Positions 53,036 to 61,392 of a stretch of 64,000 nt of DNA are shown in pieces (the first letter of the stretch is position 1; the number at the start of each line of letters is the position of its first letter). A program made the translations under genes and the position numbers. A model generated the notes under the pieces. The model was not told where the DNA came from and made no database searches. It saw nothing but the letters and a program-made list of their open reading frames with translations. The stretch is from Demequina silvatica (lineage in GTDB: Bacteria > Actinomycetota > Actinomycetes > Actinomycetales > Demequinaceae). Where the stretch lies: assembly GCF_000971215.1 (NCBI RefSeq), contig NZ_BBMA01000007.1, positions 83,846 through 147,845 of the forward strand. Reading direction: 5' to 3'.

Positions 53036-53806
53036 TCACCATAGGCCGCGCTGTTCGAGGACGTCACGGAGCACGTCGGCACGGTCGGACACGATCCCGT
53101 CGACGCCGGCGTCGAGCAGCGACTCCATCTCCGTGCGGGAGTTGACGGTCCACACGTGCACCACCTTGCCGAGGCTGTGGGCCAGGCGCACGTGACGCTC
53201 GTTGAGCACGGGGACCGGGCCCACGCGCCAGGGGATCTGGAGGCCGTCGACGTCGGTGAGCGAGCGCAGCGTGCCCAGGCGTGCGAGGCCGCCCAGCAGG
53301 AACCGCGCCGCCTCCGACGTGCCGGCGCTCGTGGCGACCGGCTTGCTCAGGCGGGCGACGGTGGCGCGGCGGCGCTCCGCGGAGAAGGACGCCACGCACA
53401 CGCGGTCGTGGGCGCCGGTGCGCTCGATGGCGTCCGCGATGGGGGCGATGCCGGACTCCGCCTTCACGTCGATGTTCACCCGGAGCTCGGGCCAGGTCCC
53501 GAGGATGTCCTCGAGCAGCGGCACGGGCTCGACGCCGCCGATTCGTGCCTCCTTGACGCGCGACCAGGGCAGCTCGGCGACGTCGCCCTCGGCGTCGGTG
53601 GTGCGGTCGAGCGACGCGTCGTGGAGCGCGACGGCGACCCCGTCCACCGTGCCGTGGCCGTCGGTCTCGACATAGGCGTACCCGAGGTCCACCGCCGCCT
53701 GGAACGCCGCCATCGAGTTCTCGAGCCCGTCGAGCGAGAAGCCGCGATGCGCGAGGGCCGCGAAGGGCGCGTCGAAGTACGGGTGATCGGGTCGCATGAG
53801 GTTCAT
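53036..53806 (-). CDS. Glycerophosphodiester phosphodiesterase
   Basis: This 256-aa TIM-barrel phosphodiesterase is likely to hydrolyse glycerophosphodiesters to glycerol 3-phosphate and alcohol. The GDPD signatures are complete: AHRGFSLDGLENS with H20 and R21, YVETDGHGT with metal ligands E47 and D49, and ALHDASLDRTT with H62. VWTVNSRTEMESLLDAGVDGIVSD is the C-terminal family motif. No signal peptide is visible, so it is cytoplasmic. Its ATG overlaps the stop of the upstream hydrolase (ATGA). Confidence 0.93.
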   Translation of the reverse strand: MNLMRPDHPYFDAPFAALAHRGFSLDGLENSMAAFQAAVDLGYAYVETDGHGTVDGVAVALHDASLDRTTDAEGDVAELPWSRVKEARIGGVEPVPLLEDILGTWPELRVNIDVKAESGIAPIADAIERTGAHDRVCVASFSAERRRATVARLSKPVATSAGTSEAARFLLGGLARLGTLRSLTDVDGLQIPWRVGPVPVLNERHVRLAHSLGKVVHVWTVNSRTEMESLLDAGVDGIVSDRADVLRDVLEQRGLW

Positions 53807-54729
53807 GGGATCGCCTTCGGGAGCCAGGTGCGGATGGCGGACAGGTAGGCCGCGCGCGGCACGGGTGAGGACAGGGAGAGCTCGTGGACGCCGCCGGTGA
53901 TGACGGCGTCGGTCACGTCGGGACCCAGACGATGCGCGTGCCGGGCGATCGCGCGGACGTCCACCACCGTGTCCTGGAACCCGAGCAGCGGGTTGTCGGG
54001 GGAGTCGGGGCCGCTCGAGTGGGAGCGGGCGACGAGCACGGGGACGTGGATGTCGAGGCCGCGCGCCACGCGGGCCTGGGCCCGCCGGACGGCGGCGAGC
54101 CAGCCGGCACGCACCGGGACGCCGAGCGGGGTCTTCCAGGTGGTGTCGAAGGCCCAGCCGCCGCCCTCGGGCTCGAGCAGCCTGGTCGCGTAGTGCGAGG
54201 GCTGACGGTGGAGCACCGCGAGGGGTCGGGCCCGAGCGAGCGCGGGCACCGCGCCGGTGGCCATGCGTTGGGCCCGGGTGGCCACCGGCGCGAAGAAGGG
54301 GCTGTCGAGGATCAGCCCCGATAGGGCGGGCGCGGGCCGGTCGGACGCCCAGATCGCGGCCGCGAGGCCGCCGTTCGAGTGCGCGTGGACCACCAGAGGC
54401 AGGCCGGGGTGGTCGGCCTCGATCGCTGCCGCGGCGGCGGCCATGTCGTCGCCGAGCTCGGCGATGTCGCCCACCAGGTGGGGGACGTCGCCCTCGTGGA
54501 GCGACCTGCCCGCGCGTCGCAGGTCCACGGCGTAGAAGGCGAGGCCCTGCTCGAGGAGGAACGCTGCGAGGTGGTCCTGGAAGAAGTAGTCGTTGTAGCC
54601 GTGCACGTGGAGCACCGCGCCGCGGGGCGCGGCCGGCGGCGTCTTCGCCCGGACGAGCGTCGCCGCCCCCAGCGGGCGCGACTCGAACCCGGCCAGCGCA
54701 TCGTCCTCCCAGGTGGCGGCGTCCTCCAT
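53803..54729 (-). CDS. Alpha/beta hydrolase (monoacylglycerol lipase-like)
   Basis: This 308-aa serine hydrolase has LHVHGYNDYFFQDH for the oxyanion hole, VDLRRAGRS, and the nucleophile elbow AHSNGG with S118. Candidate Asp and His residues of the triad lie in the C-terminal part around GPDSPDNP and TGGVHELSLS. The arrangement matches serine aminopeptidase S33/monoacylglycerol lipase-like enzymes. Coupled translation with GDPD suggests breakdown of lipid-derived esters, which would be consistent but is not proven. CACGAT six bases before the ATG may be its -10 box. Confidence 0.8.
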   Translation of the reverse strand: MEDAATWEDDALAGFESRPLGAATLVRAKTPPAAPRGAVLHVHGYNDYFFQDHLAAFLLEQGLAFYAVDLRRAGRSLHEGDVPHLVGDIAELGDDMAAAAAAIEADHPGLPLVVHAHSNGGLAAAIWASDRPAPALSGLILDSPFFAPVATRAQRMATGAVPALARARPLAVLHRQPSHYATRLLEPEGGGWAFDTTWKTPLGVPVRAGWLAAVRRAQARVARGLDIHVPVLVARSHSSGPDSPDNPLLGFQDTVVDVRAIARHAHRLGPDVTDAVITGGVHELSLSSPVPRAAYLSAIRTWLPKAIP

Positions 54730-54807
54730 ACCCTGATCGTGCCATCTGCGCGCCCGCCGTTCAGCGTGTGTTGGCGTGTTGGTCGCTCACAGTTCACCGA
54801 GGACCGG

Positions 54808-54813
54808 CACTCT
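54808..54813 (+). promoter_or_regulatory. Possible -10 box CACTCT, leaderless start of MFS gene
   Basis: CACTCT lies six bases before ATG 54820, matching the leaderless geometry although not the TAnnnT consensus. Confidence 0.35.
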
Positions 54814-54819
54814 TGGCGC

Positions 54820-56172
54820 ATGACCTCCGAGGTGTCCTCGTCCACGGCGGCCCGCGATGACGCCGGCCGTCCCGCCCACTGGGGGCGCGTGGTCGCCTGG
54901 TCGCTGTGGGACTGGGCGGTGCAGCCGTTCAACACCGTCATCATCACGTTCGTGTTCGTGGCGCTGTACCTGACGTCGGACGCGTTCATCGACCCGGAGC
55001 TGGCGCTGCTGCCCGAGGGCGACGCCGCACGCGAGGCGGCGCTGTCCGAGGTCGCGTCGAACCTGGCGTTCGGGGTGACCATCGCGGGCGTGCTGGTCGC
55101 GCTGCTCGCTCCGGTGCTGGGCCAGCGCGCCGACACCTCGGGCCGCCGCAAGGCGTGGCTGGGCGTCTCCACCATCGCGGTGATCGCGTGCATGCTCGGG
55201 TTGTTCTTCGTGGAGGCGGATCCGGCGTACTTCCTGCTCGCCGTGGTGCTCATCGGCATCGGCAGCGTGTTCGGGGAGATCGGCGGCGTCCACTACAACG
55301 CGCTGCTCGCGCAGGTGAGCACGCGCGAGAACGTGGGCCGCGTGTCGGGGCTCGGGTGGGGCCTGGGCTACCTCGGCGGGATCGTGGCGCTCGTGATCGT
55401 GGTGGTCGCGGACGGCGCCGACTGGTGGGGCCTCGACACCTCGAACGGCCTGGCCTACCGGCTCATCGCGCTCGGGTGCGCGCTGTGGGCGATCGCGTTC
55501 GCGTGGCCCATCTTCGCGTTCGTGCCGGAGGCGCCCGCCGCGGGCCGCCCGAAGGTGTCGCTCGTCGGCAGCTACGTGCGGCTGTGGCGCGACCTGCGCG
55601 CCCTCTGGCACGACTCGCGCCCCACCCTCTGGTTCCTGGTCGCCAGCGCGATCTACCGCGACGGCCTCGCGGGCGTCTTCACGTTCGGCGCGATCATCGC
55701 GGCGCGCGCGTACCACTTCAGCGATCAGGAGGTGGTGATCTTCGGGATCGCGGCCAACCTGGTGGCGGGCCTCGCGACCATCATCGCCGGCCGGGTCGAC
55801 GACTGGGTGGGCCCCCGCCGCCTCATCATCTGGTCGCTCGCGGGCATGATCCTCGCGGGCTTCGCGGTGGCGTTCCTGCATGACCTCGGGTCGATCGTGT
55901 TCTGGGTCGCGGGCCTGGTGCTGTGCCTTTTCGTGGGGCCCGTGCAGTCCGCGTCGCGCTCGCTGCTCGCGCGGGTGAGCCCGCAGGGCAAGGAGGGCGA
56001 GATATTCGGCCTCTACGCGACCACGGGCCGCGCGGTCTCCTTCCTCGCGCCCGCGATGTACGGCGTCGCGATCGCGATCACGGGTGCCGTGATCTGGGGC
56101 GTGCTCGGGATCATCGCGGTGGTGGCGCTGGGGCTGGTGGCGATGCTGTTCGTGAGGATCGACGCGCGATAG
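54820..56172 (+). CDS. MFS transporter, UMF1/Atg22-like
   Basis: The 450-aa protein has about twelve transmembrane helices. The N-terminal WSLWDWAVQPFNTVIITFVF, the loop LGQRADTSGRRKAWLG, the GSVFGEIGGVHYNALL segment and the later VGPVQSASRSLLARVSP are characteristic of UMF1/Atg22-type major facilitators, which are linked to amino acid efflux in yeast. The bacterial substrate is unknown. It is divergent from the hydrolase gene and convergent with the HNH gene. Confidence 0.85.
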   Translation: MTSEVSSSTAARDDAGRPAHWGRVVAWSLWDWAVQPFNTVIITFVFVALYLTSDAFIDPELALLPEGDAAREAALSEVASNLAFGVTIAGVLVALLAPVLGQRADTSGRRKAWLGVSTIAVIACMLGLFFVEADPAYFLLAVVLIGIGSVFGEIGGVHYNALLAQVSTRENVGRVSGLGWGLGYLGGIVALVIVVVADGADWWGLDTSNGLAYRLIALGCALWAIAFAWPIFAFVPEAPAAGRPKVSLVGSYVRLWRDLRALWHDSRPTLWFLVASAIYRDGLAGVFTFGAIIAARAYHFSDQEVVIFGIAANLVAGLATIIAGRVDDWVGPRRLIIWSLAGMILAGFAVAFLHDLGSIVFWVAGLVLCLFVGPVQSASRSLLARVSPQGKEGEIFGLYATTGRAVSFLAPAMYGVAIAITGAVIWGVLGIIAVVALGLVAMLFVRIDAR

Positions 56173-56374
56173 CCGCCGGGTCCGCTCGTCGGCTTCCGCC
56201 GGGACGATGCGGGGGTCGGGTCGCGCGGGTCGGTGAGGCTCGTGTGGGTGGCGGGTGGCGGTGGTGCGCGCGCACGGTGGGGGCGGAGATCGGGGGTTCC
56301 GGGGCGTGCCTGGACGTGTCTGGACGTGCTTGTGCGGCGCCGCCCGTGGTGGGTGGCGCCGCGGGGCGGGGCAG
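56173..56374. other. G-rich gap with hairpin after the MFS gene
   Basis: The gap contains a GACGATGC octamer (56203), a short tandem repeat of TGGACGTG near 56310, and a hairpin at 56334-56362 (GCGGCGCC against GGCGCCGC) that could end transcription from both sides. No gene is evident. Confidence 0.5.
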
Positions 56375-57898
56375 TTATGTGGGCGGGATGCCGGAGCTGG
56401 CGCTGTCGTCGCGGGTGGTCTTGTTCCAGGGTCGGGGGGTGCCGAAGCGTGCTCGGCCGCCTTGCCAGGGGGTGCGTTGAGGGTCGACTGATGCGGGTGG
56501 GATGAACCAGATCTCGGTGTCGGTGGCGCGGATCTGCCAGCCTTCGTCGTGGATCACGTGGTGACAGTGCGAGCAGAGCAGGGCGCCGTTGGCGAGGTTG
56601 GTGGGGCCGCCCTTGGCCCAGAAGATGATGTGGTGAGCCTCTGTCCACGCGGGCGGAGCCCCGCACTTCGCGCAGCCGCCATCCCTCTCGCCTAGGGCGA
56701 TGCGTTGGGCGTGGGAGAAGGGGTAGATCCTCCTGCCCAGCTTCAAGACCTGACCCTTGTCGCCGATGAGGGCGGGGATGAGGATCGCGGACGTGATCAT
56801 GCGTCCCACGGTGGTCATGCCGATCGGCTGGGTGCAGCCGTCCAGCTCCCCCAACCCGGTCCCCGATTCGAGGTCGGCGGCGGTGGCGCGGATGACGACG
56901 CTGACGTTGGCGAACTGAGCGGTGGTGGTCTCACAGCCCAGGGCGTGACGGGCGAGGTCGGCCAGCGAGTCGGCACGCATCTGCTCGCTCGAACGCAGAT
57001 CCTCGCCGGGAACGTCGCGGCTGCGTCGCATCTGATCCCCGACCATCTTGTCGATGGCCGCGCGTAGCGGTGCGGCGGTCTCGGCGTCGAGCTCGCCGTG
57101 GATCTCGACCATGCCTCGGCTGTTGTCCCAGATCTTCAGATACCGGGCCCGCCGCTTCTGAGCCTCCGTGCGCTCATGCTGCTCCACGTCCAGGGCGGCC
57201 TTGAACCGCTGCACGATCTTGGCGAACGCGTACGCATCCAACCCGTGGGCACGCTTCACCAGCTCAGCCGCGGCCTCCTCCTTCGCAGAGTCGGTCACCT
57301 CCTCGGACAGCGAGTCGAGCATGACCAGGATCTGTGCCCCGCACTTCGCCGAGATCAGCCCATCATGGAGCGCCTCGGTCACGATCGCCCGATACCGCAG
57401 CTGCGGCTTCGCCTGAGGCTGCGGTTGAGGATCCGGAGGGTTGTTCTCCTCGGGCTCATCAGGGTTCGGGTCGTCGGGGTTGTTCTCCTCGGGCTCATCA
57501 GGGTTCGGCTCATCCGGATCGGGACCCGGATCGGGCTTGCCGTTCTCCCTCTCCTCCAGCGCCTTGCCGATCTCGAGCAGGCGGAACGCCTCGGCCTTGT
57601 GGGTACCCATCTTTGACGCGACCAGATCCGCGGCGGAACGGAAGCCGTGATGCTTCGCGAGCCCACCCCCGGGCACATCGGACTGCACCTCGATATCGCG
57701 CGCGGTACGCGCGATGACCAGCTCCATCTCGCGCACGATCTGAGCCGCCGCACCCAACCTGTCCACCGCGTCAGGCGAGCCGCCTACGGAAGCCAGCGAA
57801 CGCATCGTCCCCACCGCCACCCGAGCATCCACACACGCCGACGCGAACCCGGCGCCAGAGCCGCCGGGCAAGTCATCGAACAGGTGTGCTGCTTCCAT
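56375..57898 (-). CDS. DUF222 / HNH endonuclease domain protein
   Basis: The 507-aa protein has an N-terminal DUF222 (13E12-repeat-like) region and a C-terminal HNH nuclease motif. The HNH part carries CAKCGAPP, AHHIIFWAKGG and LCSHCHHVIHD, with zinc cysteines and catalytic histidines intact. A proline/acid-rich linker at about residues 122-166 contains a 13-residue unit NPDEPEENNP(D/P)DP repeated twice. The family is often multicopy in actinobacterial genomes and may be mobile; its biological role is unsettled. The 70 bp upstream of the ATG are less GC-rich than the neighbourhood. Confidence 0.85.
   Translation of the reverse strand: MEAAHLFDDLPGGSGAGFASACVDARVAVGTMRSLASVGGSPDAVDRLGAAAQIVREMELVIARTARDIEVQSDVPGGGLAKHHGFRSAADLVASKMGTHKAEAFRLLEIGKALEERENGKPDPGPDPDEPNPDEPEENNPDDPNPDEPEENNPPDPQPQPQAKPQLRYRAIVTEALHDGLISAKCGAQILVMLDSLSEEVTDSAKEEAAAELVKRAHGLDAYAFAKIVQRFKAALDVEQHERTEAQKRRARYLKIWDNSRGMVEIHGELDAETAAPLRAAIDKMVGDQMRRSRDVPGEDLRSSEQMRADSLADLARHALGCETTTAQFANVSVVIRATAADLESGTGLGELDGCTQPIGMTTVGRMITSAILIPALIGDKGQVLKLGRRIYPFSHAQRIALGERDGGCAKCGAPPAWTEAHHIIFWAKGGPTNLANGALLCSHCHHVIHDEGWQIRATDTEIWFIPPASVDPQRTPWQGGRARFGTPRPWNKTTRDDSASSGIPPT
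57439..57516. repeat. 39-bp tandem repeat inside the HNH gene
   Basis: Two near-identical 39-bp units start at 57439 and 57478 and encode the repeated 13-residue acidic/proline linker. The period is a multiple of three, so copy-number change would keep the frame. Confidence 0.85.
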
Positions 57899-57974
57899 AT
57901 GACCATCACACCACCGGGGTCTGACAATCAGGACAAAAGGGATGTGGAGAAGCTTGAACAGCCTGGTAAAAGTC

Positions 57975-58514
57975 CTAGAGCGACGCGAGCAACGCCTTCA
58001 GCACCGGACGCGCCTCATCCTTCGCCTCCGGCGAGGGCAGCCGCGACCACGTGAGCGTCACCACGGCGCGGTCGGCGCGCAGGCTCACCTCCGCGAGCAG
58101 GCGCGACCCATCGGAAAGAGCAGCGCGCCACCGCCTATACGCGGGAGTAGCGGTCGAGGTGGCCGAACCAGCGAACGGCACCCCGCCCACCCCGGAAAGC
58201 CCCGCGGCGACCTCGAGCCACGCCCCGAGCGCCTGATCCAGCGTGCCGCCGTGGGTGCGGCTGACCGAGCACTCGTACGAACCGTCCTGCCGCTGCCCGG
58301 GAGCGCGGCGGCCGATGTGCTGCTCGTACGCGACGGCGGTCATCTGCGCCCACCAGCCGGGGTTGTCGACGTGCCCCAAGTCCCGATAGGCGACCGCGAC
58401 CAGCTCGCGATGACCAAGAGAAGGCCCACCGGCCGCCTCGAACACCGCGACCCATCCGGCCCAGTCGCGCCCGGAGGCCCGCTCGAGAGCTTCGACGTTC
58501 GCGGCCGACGTCAC
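57975..58514 (-). CDS. Hypothetical protein, DUF4287-like
   Basis: This 179-aa protein has no established function. The first 65 residues (SGRDWAGWVAVFEAAGG, GHRELVAVAYRDLG, NPGWWAQMTAVAYEQHIG) resemble the DUF4287 pattern. The second half is a beta-rich segment ending SPEAKDEARPVLKALLASL, which could be an SRPBCC-like fold. GTG 58514 overlaps the stop of the deaminase gene as GTGA, so the pair is co-translated and may be functionally linked. Cytoplasmic; no signal peptide or membrane helix. Confidence 0.5.
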   Translation of the reverse strand: MTSAANVEALERASGRDWAGWVAVFEAAGGPSLGHRELVAVAYRDLGHVDNPGWWAQMTAVAYEQHIGRRAPGQRQDGSYECSVSRTHGGTLDQALGAWLEVAAGLSGVGGVPFAGSATSTATPAYRRWRAALSDGSRLLAEVSLRADRAVVTLTWSRLPSPEAKDEARPVLKALLASL

Positions 58515-59119
58515 GGATGCGCCTCGATGGGCCCGGTGCCGCGCGCGTTGTAGACGGTCGCGCTCGACTCGCCGTACGCCCGGTACACGGCCAGCGCCTC
58601 CTCGCGCAGCACGTCGCTGGTGACGGCGATCCCGCGCGCCTCGAACTGCTCGGCCCAGTCGGCGACCACCGGGCCCTCGTCGAACCGCGTGAGCCGCTCG
58701 AGCTCCGGACCCTCGCCCGCGACCACCAGCCGCCGCACGCCCGACCACAGCGTCGCGCCGTAGCACTGCACGCACGGGCGCCAGTTGACCACCAGCGCGA
58801 GCTCGCGCTCCTCGCCCAGGTCCCACGTGCCCAGGCGCGTCTGCGCCAGCGCGAGCGCCATCACCTCGGCGTGGCCGGCGCTGATGCCCGTGCCGAGCAC
58901 CACGTTCACGCCCACCGACACCAGCTCGCCCGTGACCGCGTCCACCACGATCGCCGCGAACGGCCCGCCGCCGCCCTCGCGCCAGTTGCGGTCCGCGAGG
59001 CGGTGCACCAGCGCCATCTGCTCCTCGGGCGTCGCGAGCGCGTCGGGCAGGTCCGGCAGCTCCTCGATCAGCCACGCGGGCAGGGACAGGGTGACGCTGG
59101 TGGCGAGGCCGTGGGCCAT
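58511..59119 (-). CDS. Nucleoside/guanine deaminase-like protein
   Basis: This 202-aa member of the zinc-dependent cytidine deaminase superfamily carries zinc ligands and proton shuttle in H83-A-E85 and P115-C116-V-Q-C119. The surrounding pattern (GHAEVMALALAQ, YGATLWSGVRRLVVAG, LTRFDEGPVVADWAEQFEARGI) is closest to guanine deaminase-like enzymes rather than tRNA adenosine deaminase. An N-terminal 40-residue extension precedes the core. GGAGGAACC before ATG 59119 is a good ribosome binding site. The substrate is inferred. Confidence 0.78.
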   Translation of the reverse strand: MAHGLATSVTLSLPAWLIEELPDLPDALATPEEQMALVHRLADRNWREGGGGPFAAIVVDAVTGELVSVGVNVVLGTGISAGHAEVMALALAQTRLGTWDLGEERELALVVNWRPCVQCYGATLWSGVRRLVVAGEGPELERLTRFDEGPVVADWAEQFEARGIAVTSDVLREEALAVYRAYGESSATVYNARGTGPIEAHP

Positions 59120-59147
59120 GGTTCCTCCGGGGGGACGATGCGGGGGT

Positions 59148-60083
59148 TCAGTTGTCGCGGTGGCCCGAGATGATCTCGTCCCAGGTGGGGGCCCGGTAGG
59201 CGGGCGACTCCTCCTCGGCGGGCGCGGGCTCGGGGGATTCCGCGGGCTCGGCGGCCTCGGGCTCCGGCGCCTCCGCCCCCGGGGCCGCGGGCACTTCGCC
59301 CGTCGCGGGGGACCAGGTGGCGGGCCCGGCGGGCACGGTTTCCGGCGCGGGAGCCTCGGGCTGCGCGGGAGCCAGGGGCAGCCCGTAGGCGGGGGTGTTG
59401 CCGACGATCGGTTCCGCGATGGGCATGAGGAACGGCTGGGTGGCCTCGGACTCGTCCTCCTCGTCGAGGACCGTGGCGGGCTCCGAGTGCTCGCCCATGA
59501 CGGTGTCGACCACGGTGCGCAACGCCTCCGCAAGCACCTCGGCGGGGAGCGCCGGTCCCGCGAGCGCCATCTGCGGCGTGGCGGGCACCTGGATCAGGCC
59601 GCTCGGCACGCCCCATTCGGCAAGCTCGCGCTGCATCACGTAGAACACGTGGTTGGCGAGCCCGCTGCCCGCGTTGAGCGACAGCCGCGCGGGCAGCCCG
59701 CGCGCCTCGAGCGCCGCGACGATCTCCTTGGCCGGCAGCGTGGACCACAGCGCCGCGGAGGCGCCCTCGACCACGGGAGCGTCGACCGGCTGGACGCCCT
59801 GCGCGTCCGGAACCGTCGCATCGTCGAGATTGACCGCCAGCCGCTCGACGGTGACCGCCGGGGCGCCCGGCTGGGTCGCGACCACGATCACCGCGTCCGG
59901 GAGGTGCTTCGCCACGGACGCACGCAGGCGCCGGGCGGCCTCCTTGTACACGGGAGCGAGCTCGCGGTGGACGATCTCGGCGTTTCCATGCCACGTCTCC
60001 GCCAGGATCCGGGCGGCGTCCGCGGAGGCCTCGGCGATGGCGCCGGGCATCGGCTCGAAGGAGGTGATCAGCACGCGTGCCAT
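59148..60083 (-). CDS. Pyroglutamyl-peptidase I homologue lacking catalytic Cys and His
   Basis: The first 200 of 311 residues follow the pyrrolidone-carboxyl peptidase (C15) fold: VLITSFEPMPGAIAEASADA, VERLAVNLDDATVPDAQG and LSLNAGSGLANHVFYVMQ. Active enzymes use Glu81, Cys144 and His168. Here the glutamate (E80) is present, but the cysteine position is Ala143 and the histidine position Gln165. The gene is otherwise intact, so this looks like a non-catalytic paralogue rather than decay. The C-terminal 110 residues are rich in Pro, Ala and Glu and probably disordered, absent from ordinary enzymes. Alignment around the two sites was made by eye. Confidence 0.75.
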   Translation of the reverse strand: MARVLITSFEPMPGAIAEASADAARILAETWHGNAEIVHRELAPVYKEAARRLRASVAKHLPDAVIVVATQPGAPAVTVERLAVNLDDATVPDAQGVQPVDAPVVEGASAALWSTLPAKEIVAALEARGLPARLSLNAGSGLANHVFYVMQRELAEWGVPSGLIQVPATPQMALAGPALPAEVLAEALRTVVDTVMGEHSEPATVLDEEDESEATQPFLMPIAEPIVGNTPAYGLPLAPAQPEAPAPETVPAGPATWSPATGEVPAAPGAEAPEPEAAEPAESPEPAPAEEESPAYRAPTWDEIISGHRDN

Positions 60084-60184
60084 GCCCCCAGGGTAGGCGG
60101 TGGCGCCGACAACCCGGGCGAACGGCGCACATGTGACGACGGCCACACGTCCCTTCCCGCCGTCGGAGCCGATCCGTACGCTGT

Positions 60185-60193
60185 GGAGGTGAT
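60185..60193 (+). promoter_or_regulatory. Near-perfect Shine-Dalgarno of the GGDEF gene
   Basis: GGAGGTGAT, complementary to the 3' end of 16S rRNA, stands seven bases before ATG 60201. It decides that start over the in-frame GTG at 60189, and TACGCT just upstream may be the -10 box. Confidence 0.7.
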
Positions 60194-60200
60194 CGATCCG

Positions 60201-61376
60201 ATGAGCGTGCGCCTCGCGCTTGCCATCGTGGTCGGGCTGGCGGCGGTGCACACCGTGATCGTGCTGCGCCGGACGTCGGGGGCGCCCATCCTCACCTGGT
60301 GGGCACGCGCGCTGGTCGCGTACGGCGTGAGCACGGTCCTGTTCATGGGCAACGGCTCCGCGGCGCAGGCCGTGACGGTGCCGCTCGCGAACACCACGGG
60401 TGTCATCGGCGGCCTCATGGTGCTGCGCGCCGCGCGATCGCTGCGGGGCGCCTCCGTGTCGCGCTGGGTCGCGATCCCGCTCGCCGCGGGCGCGCTCCTC
60501 ACCGGCGTGCTGGGCGACCCCGGGCACCACACCTGGGCCGGCGGCGCCTACTTCCTGGGCGCGATGGGCGGCGCCGTGGGCGCGGCGGGGGCGGAGATGT
60601 GGCGGATGTGGCTCGCTGAGCGGCGCGCCGCCACCGGGTCGAACGGTTCGAGGCGTGGCGCGCTGCTCACCTTCGCGGTCGCCGCCACCGTCTACGCGGT
60701 CTTCTACGCGGTGCGCCTGCTCGCCTTCATCGCGCAGGGCCCGGACAGCGAGCTCTTCCAGACCGTCGGCGGCACCGGCCAGACCACGTTGGTGCTCATC
60801 GCGACGGTCACCGCGGTCACGCTCGCCGCCGCCCACCTGGCCGAGGCGGGCCAGCGCGAGGAGCTGCGTCTCCGCGCCACCACCGACGACCTCACCGGCG
60901 TGCTCGGCCGCGCCGAGCTGCTCGCGCGCGCGGACGCGCTCCTCACGGACGCCGCACGCCGAGCGGTCGGGTGCGCCGTGGTGGTCTCCGACCTGGACTT
61001 CTTCAAGCGCGTCAACGACACCCGCGGCCATGCCGAGGGCGACAAGGCGCTGGTCGCCTTCGCGCGGGCCTGGCAGGCGGAGCTGGGGGACGGCGAGGTG
61101 GTGGGTCGCCTGGGCGGCGACGAGTTCGTCGCGGTCATGGTGGACGTCACCGTCGCCGAGGCCGCCGCGCGGGCCGATGCGGTGACGCGGCGGTTCGTCG
61201 CGTCGCAGGCAGGCACGGTGCCGGACGCCCCGACGGCGAGCCACGGCGTCGCGCCCGCCACGCCGGGAGACACGCTCGAGGCGATCCTCGGCCGCGCCGA
61301 CGACGCCCTCTACGAGGCCAAGGCCGCCGGACGCAACACCGTGCGCATCCACGGAGCGGCGCGGCCCACCGCGTAG
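60201..61376 (+). CDS. Membrane-bound GGDEF diguanylate cyclase
   Basis: This 391-aa protein has about six hydrophobic segments in the first 215 residues and a cytoplasmic GGDEF domain from about 225, which makes cyclic di-GMP from two GTP. DDLTGVLGRAELL opens the domain, DLDFFKRVNDTRGHAEGD binds nucleotide, and RLGGDEF (GGDEF 305-309) is intact. The inhibitory RxxD site normally five residues before GGDEF is absent, so product inhibition is unlikely. No EAL or HD-GYP partner is adjacent. The membrane part has no named sensor domain. Confidence 0.87.
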   Translation: MSVRLALAIVVGLAAVHTVIVLRRTSGAPILTWWARALVAYGVSTVLFMGNGSAAQAVTVPLANTTGVIGGLMVLRAARSLRGASVSRWVAIPLAAGALLTGVLGDPGHHTWAGGAYFLGAMGGAVGAAGAEMWRMWLAERRAATGSNGSRRGALLTFAVAATVYAVFYAVRLLAFIAQGPDSELFQTVGGTGQTTLVLIATVTAVTLAAAHLAEAGQREELRLRATTDDLTGVLGRAELLARADALLTDAARRAVGCAVVVSDLDFFKRVNDTRGHAEGDKALVAFARAWQAELGDGEVVGRLGGDEFVAVMVDVTVAEAAARADAVTRRFVASQAGTVPDAPTASHGVAPATPGDTLEAILGRADDALYEAKAAGRNTVRIHGAARPTA

Positions 61377-61392
61377 ATCCGGCGCGAGGGCT

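Noticed and set aside
56375..57898. HNH gene as part of a restriction-modification or anti-phage system
   Set aside because: No methyltransferase, helicase or other defence gene adjoins it; the DUF222 layout is the common solitary type.
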